Below are positions 44,711-52,130 of a DNA stretch of 52,130 nt, piece by piece; position 1 is the stretch's first letter; every line of letters starts with the position of its first letter. The stretch lies in NCBI GenBank assembly GCA_017993615.1, contig JAGOMJ010000014.1, positions 1 through 52,130 of the forward strand, given 5' to 3'. Position numbers and translations under genes: made by a program. Under the pieces are notes generated by a model, which was given only the letters and a program-made list of their open reading frames with translations, was not told the DNA's origin and did not search any database. The stretch is from Smithella sp. (lineage in GTDB: Bacteria > Desulfobacterota > Syntrophia > Syntrophales > Smithellaceae).

Positions 44711-46018
44711 TTATCTCCTTCGGGCAATATGGCCCTTCTTCATGAATCCCTCGTATTGCCGTGTCAGAAGATGCGACTCGATCTGGCTGGCCGTATCCAT
44801 CGCCACCCCGACAACAATCAACAAGGCCGTTCCCCCAAAATAAAAAGGAACGTTTAACTGGGCAATCAGAACGCTGGGCAGCACGCAGATGATGGAAACG
44901 TAAATCGCCCCGCTGAAAGTCAGTTTTTCCAGTACGTTTTCAATATATTCCGCGGTTTTCTTTCCCGGTCTGATGCCCGGTACGTAACCGCCGTATTTTT
45001 TCATATTCTCCGCAACGTCGTCCGGTTTGAACGTAACCGCCGTATAAAAAAAGCAGAAAAAGAAGATAAACGCCACATAAAGCACTTCGTACGCCAGTCT
45101 TCCCGGCACCAAATAGGCGGCGATATCCTTCATCCAGGTCTGCGGAGCAAAATTGGCTATCGTTGCCGGAAACATGATCACCGACGAAGCAAAAATCGGC
45201 GGGATTACTCCGGACGTATTCACTTTCAGAGGCAGATGGGTTGTCTGCCCGCCATACATTTTCCGGCCAACGACTCTTTTTGCATATTGAACCGGAATTC
45301 GGCGCTGACCGCCTTCCACAAAAACAATCGCCCCTACCACCGCGATCATCAAAACGGTGATTAAGAGAATAACCAGTACGCCCAGTTCACCGGCAGTGGC
45401 CAGCCTGAAGGTATTGCCGATTGCCGCCGGAATCCGGCAAACGATACCGGCAAAAATGATCAGCGATATACCGTTGCCAATGCCCTTTTCAGTGATGACT
45501 TCACCCAGCCACATAATAAACGCCGTACCGGAGGTCAGCGTAATCATTGTCATCAGCACAAAACCGATACCCGGATTCAAAACAATCGGAGCTCCCGATG
45601 GCCCGGCCATCTGCTGCAGACCAAAAGCAATCCCGAACCCCTGAATCATACTTAAAAGAACCGTCCCGTAACGGGTATATTGCGTTATCTTGCGGCGGCC
45701 CGATTCACCTTCTTTGGACAGTCGCTCCAAATGCGGAACCGCAATCGTCAGCAACTGCAGAATAATCGAAGAACTGATGTAGGGCATAATGCCCAGAGCA
45801 AAAATAGAAAAATTGCTGAACGCTCCGCCTGCAAACATATCCATCAGACCGAACAACGATCCTTTGGCATGTTCAAAATAAGCCAGTAACGCTACATTAT
45901 CAATTCCCGGAGTGGGAATATAAACGCCGATTCGATAAACACCCAAAAGAAGAATCGTGAATAAAATCCTTCTTTGCAACTCCGGAATCTTGGATACACT
46001 GCCCAGCCCTTCTAACAA
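44711..46018 (-). CDS. secY: Preprotein translocase subunit SecY
   Basis: Pore of the Sec translocon, inner membrane. 435 residues with ten membrane helices; KIPELQRRILFTILLLGVYRIG (first helix), the C5/C6 region (GVIPPIFASSVIMFP...PGIRPG) are typical. The start is TTG at 46018, one base after the rplO stop (TGA-T-TTG), so it depends on coupling with rplO. AGAGGTAA in the rplO end can serve as ribosome-binding site. Confidence 0.96.
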   Translation of the reverse strand: MLEGLGSVSKIPELQRRILFTILLLGVYRIGVYIPTPGIDNVALLAYFEHAKGSLFGLMDMFAGGAFSNFSIFALGIMPYISSSIILQLLTIAVPHLERLSKEGESGRRKITQYTRYGTVLLSMIQGFGIAFGLQQMAGPSGAPIVLNPGIGFVLMTMITLTSGTAFIMWLGEVITEKGIGNGISLIIFAGIVCRIPAAIGNTFRLATAGELGVLVILLITVLMIAVVGAIVFVEGGQRRIPVQYAKRVVGRKMYGGQTTHLPLKVNTSGVIPPIFASSVIMFPATIANFAPQTWMKDIAAYLVPGRLAYEVLYVAFIFFFCFFYTAVTFKPDDVAENMKKYGGYVPGIRPGKKTAEYIENVLEKLTFSGAIYVSIICVLPSVLIAQLNVPFYFGGTALLIVVGVAMDTASQIESHLLTRQYEGFMKKGHIARRR

Positions 46019-46019
46019 A

Positions 46020-46466
46020 TCAAATTACCTCTTCCACCGAACCGCCCGCAGCGATGATTTTATCTTTTGCGGCCGGGCTGATTCGGGCAATTTTTAATGT
46101 CACAGGAAAATCAATGTCTCCCTTGGCCAGAATTTTGATATGGGCGCCTTCTGTTTTAATCAGGCCGCTTTGCAGAAGAGCCGCCTCGTCAATCACCGCA
46201 CCTTTGGAGAATTTTCTGCACAAATCCAAAATATTGACGGCAATATATTCTTTTCTGAAAGGATTGCGGAACCCTCGTTTGGGAAGACGACGCGCCATCG
46301 GCATCTGGCCGCCTTCAAAACCAACCCTTACCTTTCCGCCGGAACGAGCCTTTTGTCCCTTATGGCCTTTGCCGGATGTTCCACCGTGACCGGATGCATT
46401 TCCCCGCCCCACGCGTTTGCGTTTTTTTGTCGCGCCGGCAGGAGCCTTCAACGAACCCAAATCCAT
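46020..46466 (-). CDS. rplO: 50S ribosomal protein L15
   Basis: 148 residues. The Gly/Lys-rich N-terminus ([27 protein letters not shown] in pieces) and [17 protein letters not shown] are characteristic. ATG 46466, three bases after the rpmD stop; one base before secY. Confidence 0.98.
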   Translation of the reverse strand: MDLGSLKAPAGATKKRKRVGRGNASGHGGTSGKGHKGQKARSGGKVRVGFEGGQMPMARRLPKRGFRNPFRKEYIAVNILDLCRKFSKGAVIDEAALLQSGLIKTEGAHIKILAKGDIDFPVTLKIARISPAAKDKIIAAGGSVEEVI

Positions 46467-46469
46467 ATT

Positions 46470-46658
46470 CTACTCCTTTGACTCTTCCACGGAAACTAAA
46501 TGCGTAACCTTATTGATCATCCCGCGAATCTGCGGTGTATCCTCCAAGGTTACGGTTTTATTTAATTTGGTCAGCCCCATGCCCTTTAAAATTTTTCTCT
46601 GCTTTTCGGGTCGGCCGATTACACTTTTCACTTTTGTTATTTTTAACATTTTACCCAC
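46470..46658 (-). CDS. rpmD: 50S ribosomal protein L30
   Basis: 62 residues; [19 protein letters not shown] and [28 protein letters not shown] fit the family. ATG 46658. Between rpsE and rplO. Confidence 0.97.
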   Translation of the reverse strand: MGKMLKITKVKSVIGRPEKQRKILKGMGLTKLNKTVTLEDTPQIRGMINKVTHLVSVEESKE

Positions 46659-46689
46659 GATACGCTACCTCACCGTATAATTGACAGAG

Positions 46690-47175
46690 CTATTTGCCTC
46701 TCTGTGCGGCAATTTCTTCAGGGTTTTTCAACTGACAAAGGCCTTCGAAAGTGGCTTTTACCAAGTTATGCGGATTATGAGATCCCAGGCATTTGGTCAA
46801 AACATTGTGCACACCGGCAACTTCCAGCACGGCCCGCACAGCGCCGCCGGCAATCAATCCGGTTCCTTCAGATGCCGGCTTCAGCAAAACCTTCCCCGCA
46901 CCATAGCGGCCGATGACTTCAAAAGGGATGGTTCTGTCCACAACGGCCACCCTGACCATATTTTTCTTGGCCATATCCATGCCCTTGCGAATCGCTTCAG
47001 GCACTTCATGAGCTTTTCCCAATCCGGTCCCAATCATTCCTTTGCCGTCCCCGACAACAACAATGGCGCTGAAACGGAAACGCCTTCCGCCCTTAACCAC
47101 TTTTGCCGTTCTGTTAATGGCGACAACCCGGTCAAGGAGCTCCATGTCTTTCATTTCTTTTTCTTTCTTGTCCAA
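46690..47175 (-). CDS. rpsE: 30S ribosomal protein S5
   Basis: 161 residues; [21 protein letters not shown] and [25 protein letters not shown] mark the double-stranded-RNA-binding and S5 domains. The start is TTG at 47175, supported by AAGGAA about 8 bases upstream; the in-frame ATG at 47154 has no such site. Confidence 0.96.
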   Translation of the reverse strand: MDKKEKEMKDMELLDRVVAINRTAKVVKGGRRFRFSAIVVVGDGKGMIGTGLGKAHEVPEAIRKGMDMAKKNMVRVAVVDRTIPFEVIGRYGAGKVLLKPASEGTGLIAGGAVRAVLEVAGVHNVLTKCLGSHNPHNLVKATFEGLCQLKNPEEIAAQRGK

Positions 47176-47211
47176 AGATTCTTTCCTTTATTCGCTTGAT
47201 TGATTAATAAA

Positions 47212-47577
47212 TTAAAATTTCAGACCGCTTTCCCTGGCGGCTTCGGCCAATGCCTTGACGCGCCCATGATAGAGAAATCTTCCCCGATCAAAAACCACCT
47301 TCTCAATGCCTTTAGCTTTTAAACGTTCGGCAATGAGTTTGCCCACTTCTTTGGCCACATCCACCTTCTTTTTGCCTTTCAGCCTGCTTTCCAGTTCCTT
47401 GCAGAGCGTCGAGGCCGTTGCCAACGTGTCTGCCGTTACATCATTAACGGCCTGCACATAAATATGCCTGTCACTCCGGAATACGGAAAGACGGGGTCTC
47501 TCCTGAGTTCCTTTAATCTTTGATCTTGTTCTTTTTTCTCTTTTTTCTCTGATCTTTAATGTCTTTTTCGAAGCCAA
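47212..47577 (-). CDS. rplR: 50S ribosomal protein L18
   Basis: 5S rRNA-binding protein of 121 residues; [20 protein letters not shown] and [23 protein letters not shown] are diagnostic. The start is TTG at 47577, preceded by GAGGTAGG. Confidence 0.97.
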   Translation of the reverse strand: MASKKTLKIREKREKRTRSKIKGTQERPRLSVFRSDRHIYVQAVNDVTADTLATASTLCKELESRLKGKKKVDVAKEVGKLIAERLKAKGIEKVVFDRGRFLYHGRVKALAEAARESGLKF

Positions 47578-47615
47578 TTTCCTACCTCTTTACGGCAATA
47601 TAATTTTTTTACCAA

Positions 47616-48155
47616 TTAAGCACCGGCAGACTTACCGGCTTTGCGTTTGATATACTCATTCGCATATTTAATGCCCTTGCCTTTGTACGGTTCCGGTTTT
47701 CTCAAAGCCCTGATTTCCGCCGCAACCCTGCCGACCAGCTCTTTATCAATACCGGAAACGACGATATTGACCTGTTTATCAATTTTGATATCTATTCCCT
47801 TGGGAATATCGTACTGAACCGGAGACGAGAAACCTAAAATAAATTTCAAACTTTTATCGTTTGCTTCAGCGCGATAACCGACTCCGGATATTTCCAGCCG
47901 CTTTTCAAACCCGGTGGTAACCCCCTTGATCATGTTATCAATCAACGTTCTGGTCAAACCGTGGTAGGAACGGGTCGTCAGAGCTTCCGATTTTCTTTCA
48001 ACCGACAGTGTGCCGTCGCTGATTTTGATGGCAATTCCTTCCGGCATTCTGGAAGAAAGCGCCCCTTTGGGCCCCTCGACCTTTACCGTATCAGCACTCT
48101 GGCTGATTTTAACATTCTTGGGAATACTTACTGGTTTTTTACCTATTCTCGACAT
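47616..48155 (-). CDS. rplF: 50S ribosomal protein L6
   Basis: 179 residues, two alpha/beta repeats; MSRIGKKPVSIP and KPEPYKGKGIKYANEYIKRKAGKS are typical. ATG 48155. Confidence 0.98.
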   Translation of the reverse strand: MSRIGKKPVSIPKNVKISQSADTVKVEGPKGALSSRMPEGIAIKISDGTLSVERKSEALTTRSYHGLTRTLIDNMIKGVTTGFEKRLEISGVGYRAEANDKSLKFILGFSSPVQYDIPKGIDIKIDKQVNIVVSGIDKELVGRVAAEIRALRKPEPYKGKGIKYANEYIKRKAGKSAGA

Positions 48156-48190
48156 GAACCACAGCTCCTGCTAATATCTTGATGTTCAAA

Positions 48191-48592
48191 TTACCAAACG
48201 TTGCAGAGGATTTCCCCGCCGACATTCAATTCTCTGGCTTCCGCGTCGGTGATAACCCCCCGGGACGTCGAAAGAATGGAAATTCCCAACCCGTTGAGAA
48301 CCTTGGGAATATTGTCCGCAGGCACATAAATTCTGCGTCCCGGTTTGCTGACTCTTTTAATATTCGTAATCACTGTACGCTTGGCATCGGGATATTTAAG
48401 AATTATTTCCAGCATCTGCCGGCCTTTTTCATCTTTGACCTTTTCGTAATTCGTGATGTAACCTGTTTTTTTCAATACACCGGCCACATTCACATTCACC
48501 TGAGACATGCTGACACGCACGGTCTTGAACCGCGCCTTATTGGCGTTTCTTATTCTGGTCAGCATATCGGCAATAGGATCCGTCATCCCCAT
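48191..48592 (-). CDS. rpsH: 30S ribosomal protein S8
   Basis: 133 residues; DPIADMLTRIRNANKARF and the C-terminal GLGISILSTSRGVITDAEARELNVGGEILC are typical. ATG 48592 follows AAGGAG by 9 bases; an inner ATG at 48586 is an alternative start. S8 can act as spc operon repressor in enterics; no such site was tested here. Confidence 0.97.
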   Translation of the reverse strand: MGMTDPIADMLTRIRNANKARFKTVRVSMSQVNVNVAGVLKKTGYITNYEKVKDEKGRQMLEIILKYPDAKRTVITNIKRVSKPGRRIYVPADNIPKVLNGLGISILSTSRGVITDAEARELNVGGEILCNVW

Positions 48593-48616
48593 GCTTTTTT
48601 TCTCCTTAAGCTAAAG

Positions 48617-48802
48617 TTACCAACTGGATTTAATAACCCCGGGGAGTTCTCCCTGCAGGGAAAGTTTACGCAAACAAATTCTGCACATATCAAATTTTCT
48701 GTAATACGCCCGCGGCCTTCCGCAAAGAGGGCATCGATTGTATTCTCTGACTGAAAATTTCTTCTCTCGCTTCGCTTTCGCGATCAATGACTTTTTAGCC
48801 AC
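48617..48802 (-). CDS. rpsN: 30S ribosomal protein S14 type Z
   Basis: 61-residue zinc form with C24, C27, C40, C43 ([20 protein letters not shown]). The start codon is GTG at 48802. The short Z form replaces the ~100-residue zinc-free form. Confidence 0.97.
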   Translation of the reverse strand: MAKKSLIAKAKREKKFSVREYNRCPLCGRPRAYYRKFDMCRICLRKLSLQGELPGVIKSSW

Positions 48803-48828
48803 GCAAAATTCCTCCGGAGCTTCACAAT

Positions 48829-49368
48829 TTACTGTTTAAAAGGAACGCCCATCATTTTCAGCAAAAACCTGGCTTCCTCGTCGGTTTTCGCCGTCGTCAC
48901 GATGGTGATATTCATTCCTTTGTTTTTCTCGATTTTATCATAGTCAATTTCGGGGAAAATAATCTGTTCCTGCAGGCCAATGGAAAAATTTCCCCTGCCG
49001 TCAAACGCATGGGGTGATATGCCGCGGAAATCCCGAACCTTTGGCAAAGCAGCGTTCACCAGACGATCGAAGAATTCATACATGATCTTTTTTCGAAGCG
49101 TAACGGAACAGCCGACCGGCATGCCTTGCCTGAGCTTGAAGGTCGCAATGGATTTCTTCGCTTTGTTGACAATCGGTTTCTGGCCGGTTATGGCCGCCAG
49201 TTCCTGTACGGCACCGTCAATAATCTTGACGTTCTGAATAGCTTCGCCCAACCCCATGTTAATGACGATTTTCTCCATCTTGGGCACCTGCATAGGATTC
49301 TTGTACTTGAATTCCTGCACCAGCGCAGGCGCTACGGTCTTTGAATAATATTCTTTTAATCTTGCCAT
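48829..49368 (-). CDS. rplE: 50S ribosomal protein L5
   Basis: 179 residues, binds 5S r[37 protein letters not shown] and [30 protein letters not shown] are diagnostic. ATG 49368. Confidence 0.98.
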   Translation of the reverse strand: MARLKEYYSKTVAPALVQEFKYKNPMQVPKMEKIVINMGLGEAIQNVKIIDGAVQELAAITGQKPIVNKAKKSIATFKLRQGMPVGCSVTLRKKIMYEFFDRLVNAALPKVRDFRGISPHAFDGRGNFSIGLQEQIIFPEIDYDKIEKNKGMNITIVTTAKTDEEARFLLKMMGVPFKQ

Positions 49369-49383
49369 TTTATTTAACCCACA

Positions 49384-49698
49384 TTAAATTACGTCTTTGC
49401 ATTTACTGCAGATACGAACTTTCTTTCCATCTTCAAGTTTTTTACTTTGGACTCTGACGGGCTTATTGCATTTATTGCAAAACAATCCGACATTGGATAC
49501 GTGAATGGATCCTTCTTTTTCCACGATACCGCCTTTGGAGCGCTGGTCCGGTCTTTTATGTTTCTTGATGACGTTCACTTTCTCGACCACGATCCTGTCT
49601 TTCTCGGGAATGACGGCCAGAACTTTTCCCGTCTTCCCTTTATCTTTACCGGCAAGGACCTTAACCGTATCCCCTTTTTTAAATTTGTTTAAACTCAT
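49384..49698 (-). CDS. rplX: 50S ribosomal protein L24
   Basis: 104 residues with a KOW motif ([20 protein letters not shown]) and a C-terminal Cys4 zinc ribbon (C74, C77, C97, C100) of the kind found in many bacteria. I choose ATG 49698, preceded by AGAGGGG; a TTG/ATG 15 bases earlier in frame is unlikely. Confidence 0.97.
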   Translation of the reverse strand: MSLNKFKKGDTVKVLAGKDKGKTGKVLAVIPEKDRIVVEKVNVIKKHKRPDQRSKGGIVEKEGSIHVSNVGLFCNKCNKPVRVQSKKLEDGKKVRICSKCKDVI

Positions 49699-49720
49699 TT
49701 TTCCCCTCTGCAAAACATTT

Positions 49721-50089
49721 TTACAAAACTTCAGGAGCTAGAGATATAATTTTCATAAATTGTCTGGCTCGCAATTCTCGGGCGACAGGTCCAAAAATGC
49801 GCGTCCCGACGGGTTCCATCTGATTGGAGATTAAAACCGCCGAATTATCATCGAATTTCAAATAAGAGCCGTCCGGTCTTCTCACTTCCTTAACCGTGCG
49901 GACAATAACGGCCTTGATCACATCACCTTTTTTCACTTTGGAATTGGGAATCGCTTCCTTGACGGAAACCACAATCACGTCTCCCAAACTCGCATACCGC
50001 CGTTTCGATCCTCCCAGCACCTTGATACAGGCAACTTTCTTGGCGCCGGAATTATCCGCAACATTTAATATGGTCTGCATCTGAATCAT
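49721..50089 (-). CDS. rplN: 50S ribosomal protein L14
   Basis: 122 residues; [27 protein letters not shown] and the C-terminal [13 protein letters not shown] are highly conserved. ATG 50089. Confidence 0.98.
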   Translation of the reverse strand: MIQMQTILNVADNSGAKKVACIKVLGGSKRRYASLGDVIVVSVKEAIPNSKVKKGDVIKAVIVRTVKEVRRPDGSYLKFDDNSAVLISNQMEPVGTRIFGPVARELRARQFMKIISLAPEVL

Positions 50090-50134
50090 ATAAAAATCCT
50101 CATCAAACTGACTTATTCCATCAGGTCAAACAAT

Positions 50135-50392
50135 CTATTTGGCTTTCTCCAAAATTTCCAGCATTCGCCAGCGTTTTTCTCTGCTCAACGGCCTGGACTC
50201 AATAATTAAAACCGTATCTCCGATTTTGCTCTGGTTGCGCTCGTCATGCGCCTTGTACTTGACATGTTTACGTACATACTTGTGAAAAACAGGATGCTTT
50301 ACAAAACGTTCCGCTCTCACCACAATTGTTTTATCCATTTTATTGCTGACGACCACGCCCTTAATGGTGCGATTAAATCCTCTTTGATCCAC
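50135..50392 (-). CDS. rpsQ: 30S ribosomal protein S17
   Basis: 85 residues, OB fold; [25 protein letters not shown] and the [15 protein letters not shown] tail are typical. The start is GTG at 50392, one base after the rpmC stop, with AAGGAGG in the rpmC 3' end. Confidence 0.97.
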   Translation of the reverse strand: MDQRGFNRTIKGVVVSNKMDKTIVVRAERFVKHPVFHKYVRKHVKYKAHDERNQSKIGDTVLIIESRPLSREKRWRMLEILEKAK

Positions 50393-50393
50393 G

Positions 50394-50588
50394 TTAACTC
50401 GCTGCCTCCTTTTCTTTCAACACCGTGTTGACACGGGCAATATCCTTCCGGATTTTGCTCAGCATGACGGTTGATTCCAATTGCCCCGATGCATGCCGGA
50501 TCTTCAACCGAAAAAGTTCTTCACTCAATTCAGCGATTTTTTGTTTGAGCCCGTTTGAGTCAAGAGCTCTTATTTCCTTAATTTTCAT
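50394..50588 (-). CDS. rpmC: 50S ribosomal protein L29
   Basis: 64 residues, helical hairpin; [21 protein letters not shown] and [21 protein letters not shown] 50588; a TTG three bases earlier is in frame. The start lies inside the last codons of rplP (overlap of 11 bases). Confidence 0.97.
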   Translation of the reverse strand: MKIKEIRALDSNGLKQKIAELSEELFRLKIRHASGQLESTVMLSKIRKDIARVNTVLKEKEAAS

Positions 50589-51000
50589 CAACTATATCCC
50601 TCGATAAAAATTTTGTTGCGATGGATAATTTATGGGCTGCCAGCCGAAAAGCCTCGCGGGCCACATCTTTCGAAACGCCTTCCATTTCATAGAGAACGGA
50701 ACCGGGTTTCACGACGGCCACCCATCCTTCCGGGGCGCCTTTCCCCTTGCCCATACGGGTTTCAGCGGGCTTTTTTGTTACGGACTTATGAGGAAATACT
50801 CTGATCCAGATTCTGCCGCCACGTTTGACGTGACGAGTCATGGCAACACGAGCAGCCTCAATTTGACGGGACGTAATCCAACCGCACTCCGCCGCCTGCA
50901 ATCCGTATTCGCCAAAAGCGATGGAACTGCCCCTTGTCGCCTTGCCGCCCATCCGGCCTTTCTGCAACTTTCTGTATTTTACCCTTTTCGGCATTAACAT
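50578..51000 (-). CDS. rplP: 50S ribosomal protein L16
   Basis: 140 residues; [19 protein letters not shown] and [29 protein letters not shown] are diagnostic. GGGAG lies 9 bases before ATG 51000. Overlaps rpmC by 11 bases. Confidence 0.98.
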   Translation of the reverse strand: MLMPKRVKYRKLQKGRMGGKATRGSSIAFGEYGLQAAECGWITSRQIEAARVAMTRHVKRGGRIWIRVFPHKSVTKKPAETRMGKGKGAPEGWVAVVKPGSVLYEMEGVSKDVAREAFRLAAHKLSIATKFLSRDIVDEN

Positions 51001-51078
51001 AAAAACAAACTCCCGTTGTTTCTGACAACATCCAACCCTGTCCGCACAAACCGTTCAGCGCCCAGGATGGACATCAAT

Positions 51079-51720
51079 TTATTTTTCATTCTTCGTCGGT
51101 AAAACTTCTCCGTGGAAAATAAAAACTTTTACGCCGATCAATCCGTAAGCCGTTTTGGCTTCCGTAAATCCGTAATCAATATCCGCCCGCAGCGTATGCA
51201 GCGGCACCCGGCCTTCGCGGTACCATTCCGATCGCGACATTTCCGCGCCGCCCAGTCTTCCCGAACAGGCGATTTTGATGCCCTTGGCGCCAAACTTCAG
51301 GGCATACCCGACGCACTTCTTCATTGCCCGGCGGAAAGCAACCCTTTTCTCCAGTTGCATGGCCACGTTTTCCGCCACCAGTTGCGCATCGACTTCCGGC
51401 TTGCGGACTTCGAGAATATTAATGATAATTTCCGACTGCGAAAATCTTTCAATTTCTGATTTGAGCTTCTCGATCTCCGATCCTTTTTTCCCAATGATCA
51501 CTCCGGGTCGCGCCGAGTAAATATTGACTTTCGCTTTGTTGGCTGCTCTCTCAATTTCAATTTTGGATAGACCCGCATGATACAGTTTCTTTTTCAGATA
51601 TTTTCTGATCTGCAGATCTTCATGCAGCACGTCGCTGTATTTTTTATCGGTATACCAGACCGATTGCCATTTTTTGATGTAGCCCAACCGTAATCCTACC
51701 GGATTAACCTTCTGCCCCAA
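51079..51720 (-). CDS. rpsC: 30S ribosomal protein S3
   Basis: 213 residues with KH domain ([20 protein letters not shown]) and the S3 C-terminal domain ([35 protein letters not shown]). The start is TTG at 51720 with AAGGAGG upstream. Confidence 0.98.
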   Translation of the reverse strand: MGQKVNPVGLRLGYIKKWQSVWYTDKKYSDVLHEDLQIRKYLKKKLYHAGLSKIEIERAANKAKVNIYSARPGVIIGKKGSEIEKLKSEIERFSQSEIIINILEVRKPEVDAQLVAENVAMQLEKRVAFRRAMKKCVGYALKFGAKGIKIACSGRLGGAEMSRSEWYREGRVPLHTLRADIDYGFTEAKTAYGLIGVKVFIFHGEVLPTKNEK

Positions 51721-51731
51721 GCTGAACCTCC

Positions 51732-52064
51732 TTAAATTTCGTCCAAAATAACGGTAATATGTGAACTTCGTTTCTTGATGCCTGCCGCTCTTCCCTGCGC
51801 TCTGGCGCGCCAGCGTTTCAAGGCGGGCCCTTGATCGACATAAATTTCTTTGACGTAAAGAATATTTTCATCAATATTGGGATTCTGGGCAGCATTGGCC
51901 ACAGCTGATTTCAGCACGTTGGCCACGACACCTGCCGCATATTTCCTGGTGTAGAGAAGAATGTTACGCGCTTCCTGAACGTTTTTCCCCCGGATCAAAT
52001 CCGCCACAAGCCGAACTTTCTGCGGCGACATTCTCATATATTTTGCAACAGCCTTTGCTTCCAT
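51732..52064 (-). CDS. rplV: 50S ribosomal protein L22
   Basis: 110 residues; [21 protein letters not shown] and the C-terminal [25 protein letters not shown] contact the peptide exit tunnel. ATG 52064 with GGAG 9 bases upstream; a TTG at 52079 also lies in frame. Confidence 0.97.
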   Translation of the reverse strand: MEAKAVAKYMRMSPQKVRLVADLIRGKNVQEARNILLYTRKYAAGVVANVLKSAVANAAQNPNIDENILYVKEIYVDQGPALKRWRARAQGRAAGIKKRSSHITVILDEI

Positions 52065-52106
52065 ATTTATCAACTCCAAGCTTTACCGCTTTATCTCCCG
52101 AAAATA

Positions 52107-52130
52107 CTAGCTGACTTTGGTTTTCCGATC
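52107..52130 (-). CDS. rpsS: 30S ribosomal protein S19, C-terminal end (partial)
   Basis: Only the last seven codons (DRKTKVS) and TAG at 52107-52109 lie in the window. The position directly upstream of rplV and the DRKTKV end fit S19. The rest lies beyond the right edge. Confidence 0.8.
   Translation of the reverse strand, partial: DRKTKVS

Noticed and set aside
1-52130. CRISPR arrays, tRNA or rRNA genes, insertion sequences or prophage
   Set aside because: No regularly spaced direct repeat, no tRNA-like acceptor/anticodon fold and no transposase or integrase was recognised on reading both strands. A covariance-model or profile search would be needed to exclude short ones fully.

Overview
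The window is a chromosomal segment of a Gram-negative anaerobe, most likely a deltaproteobacterium of the Syntrophales type (inference). LptD and murein lytic enzymes indicate an outer membrane. The radical-SAM enzymes, the ferredoxin-like reductases and an Old Yellow Enzyme with an iron-sulfur site fit an anaerobe. Coding density is high. TTG and GTG start codons are common, even in ribosomal protein genes. No tRNA, rRNA, CRISPR array or insertion sequence was recognised. Only the first ~180 bases, the end of an AT-rich unknown gene, look foreign.

Layout. (a) 431-6158, minus strand: the branched-chain amino acid operon ilvB-ilvN-ilvC-ilvD. It has its own promoter, a 33-residue leader peptide rich in Val, Leu and Ile, and a complete set of alternative hairpins ending in a terminator, i.e. 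a textbook-style transcription attenuator. (b) 6219-9396, minus: tatA-tatC-mrcA (Tat export and a class A penicillin-binding protein). (c) 9575-15842, plus: a histone-deacetylase-like hydrolase, then gatC-gatA-gatB (tRNA amidotransferase), mtnA, a HAD phosphatase and a small membrane protein, tightly packed. (d) 15844-21956, minus: smc, ftsY, a PPP-family phosphatase and a formiminotransferase. (e) 22219-31044, mostly minus: a CBS-domain protein, an OYE-type flavin/iron-sulfur reductase, a 53-residue membrane protein with its own promoter, an AmrS-like radical-SAM enzyme coupled to a methyltransferase, moaA, greA (plus strand), a QueG-like protein and an ABC-type ATPase whose end overlaps it. 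(f) 31138-40264: a MltB-like lytic transglycosylase (plus), then on the minus strand DUF169, folC, lptD, an NtrB/NtrC-like two-component pair and a LapA-domain protein; a free-standing EF-Tu-domain-II-like protein precedes DUF169. (g) 40531-52130, minus: the S10/spc/alpha ribosomal block from the end of rpsS to rplQ, with secY, map, infA and rpoA, closed by a strong terminator.

Most of this is housekeeping. The strongest non-standard signal is the ilv attenuator at 5893-6096: leader peptide, a long protector hairpin (leader 3' end with segment 1), a 1:2 hairpin, a 2:3 antiterminator and a 3:4 terminator can all be read in the bases. Other items worth checking are two short unlisted genes (25023-25184 and 40286-40459), a dispersed palindromic repeat found both downstream of ilvD and inside the ilv operon, the QueG-like protein with altered cysteine spacing, and the secY-map junction that lacks adk.
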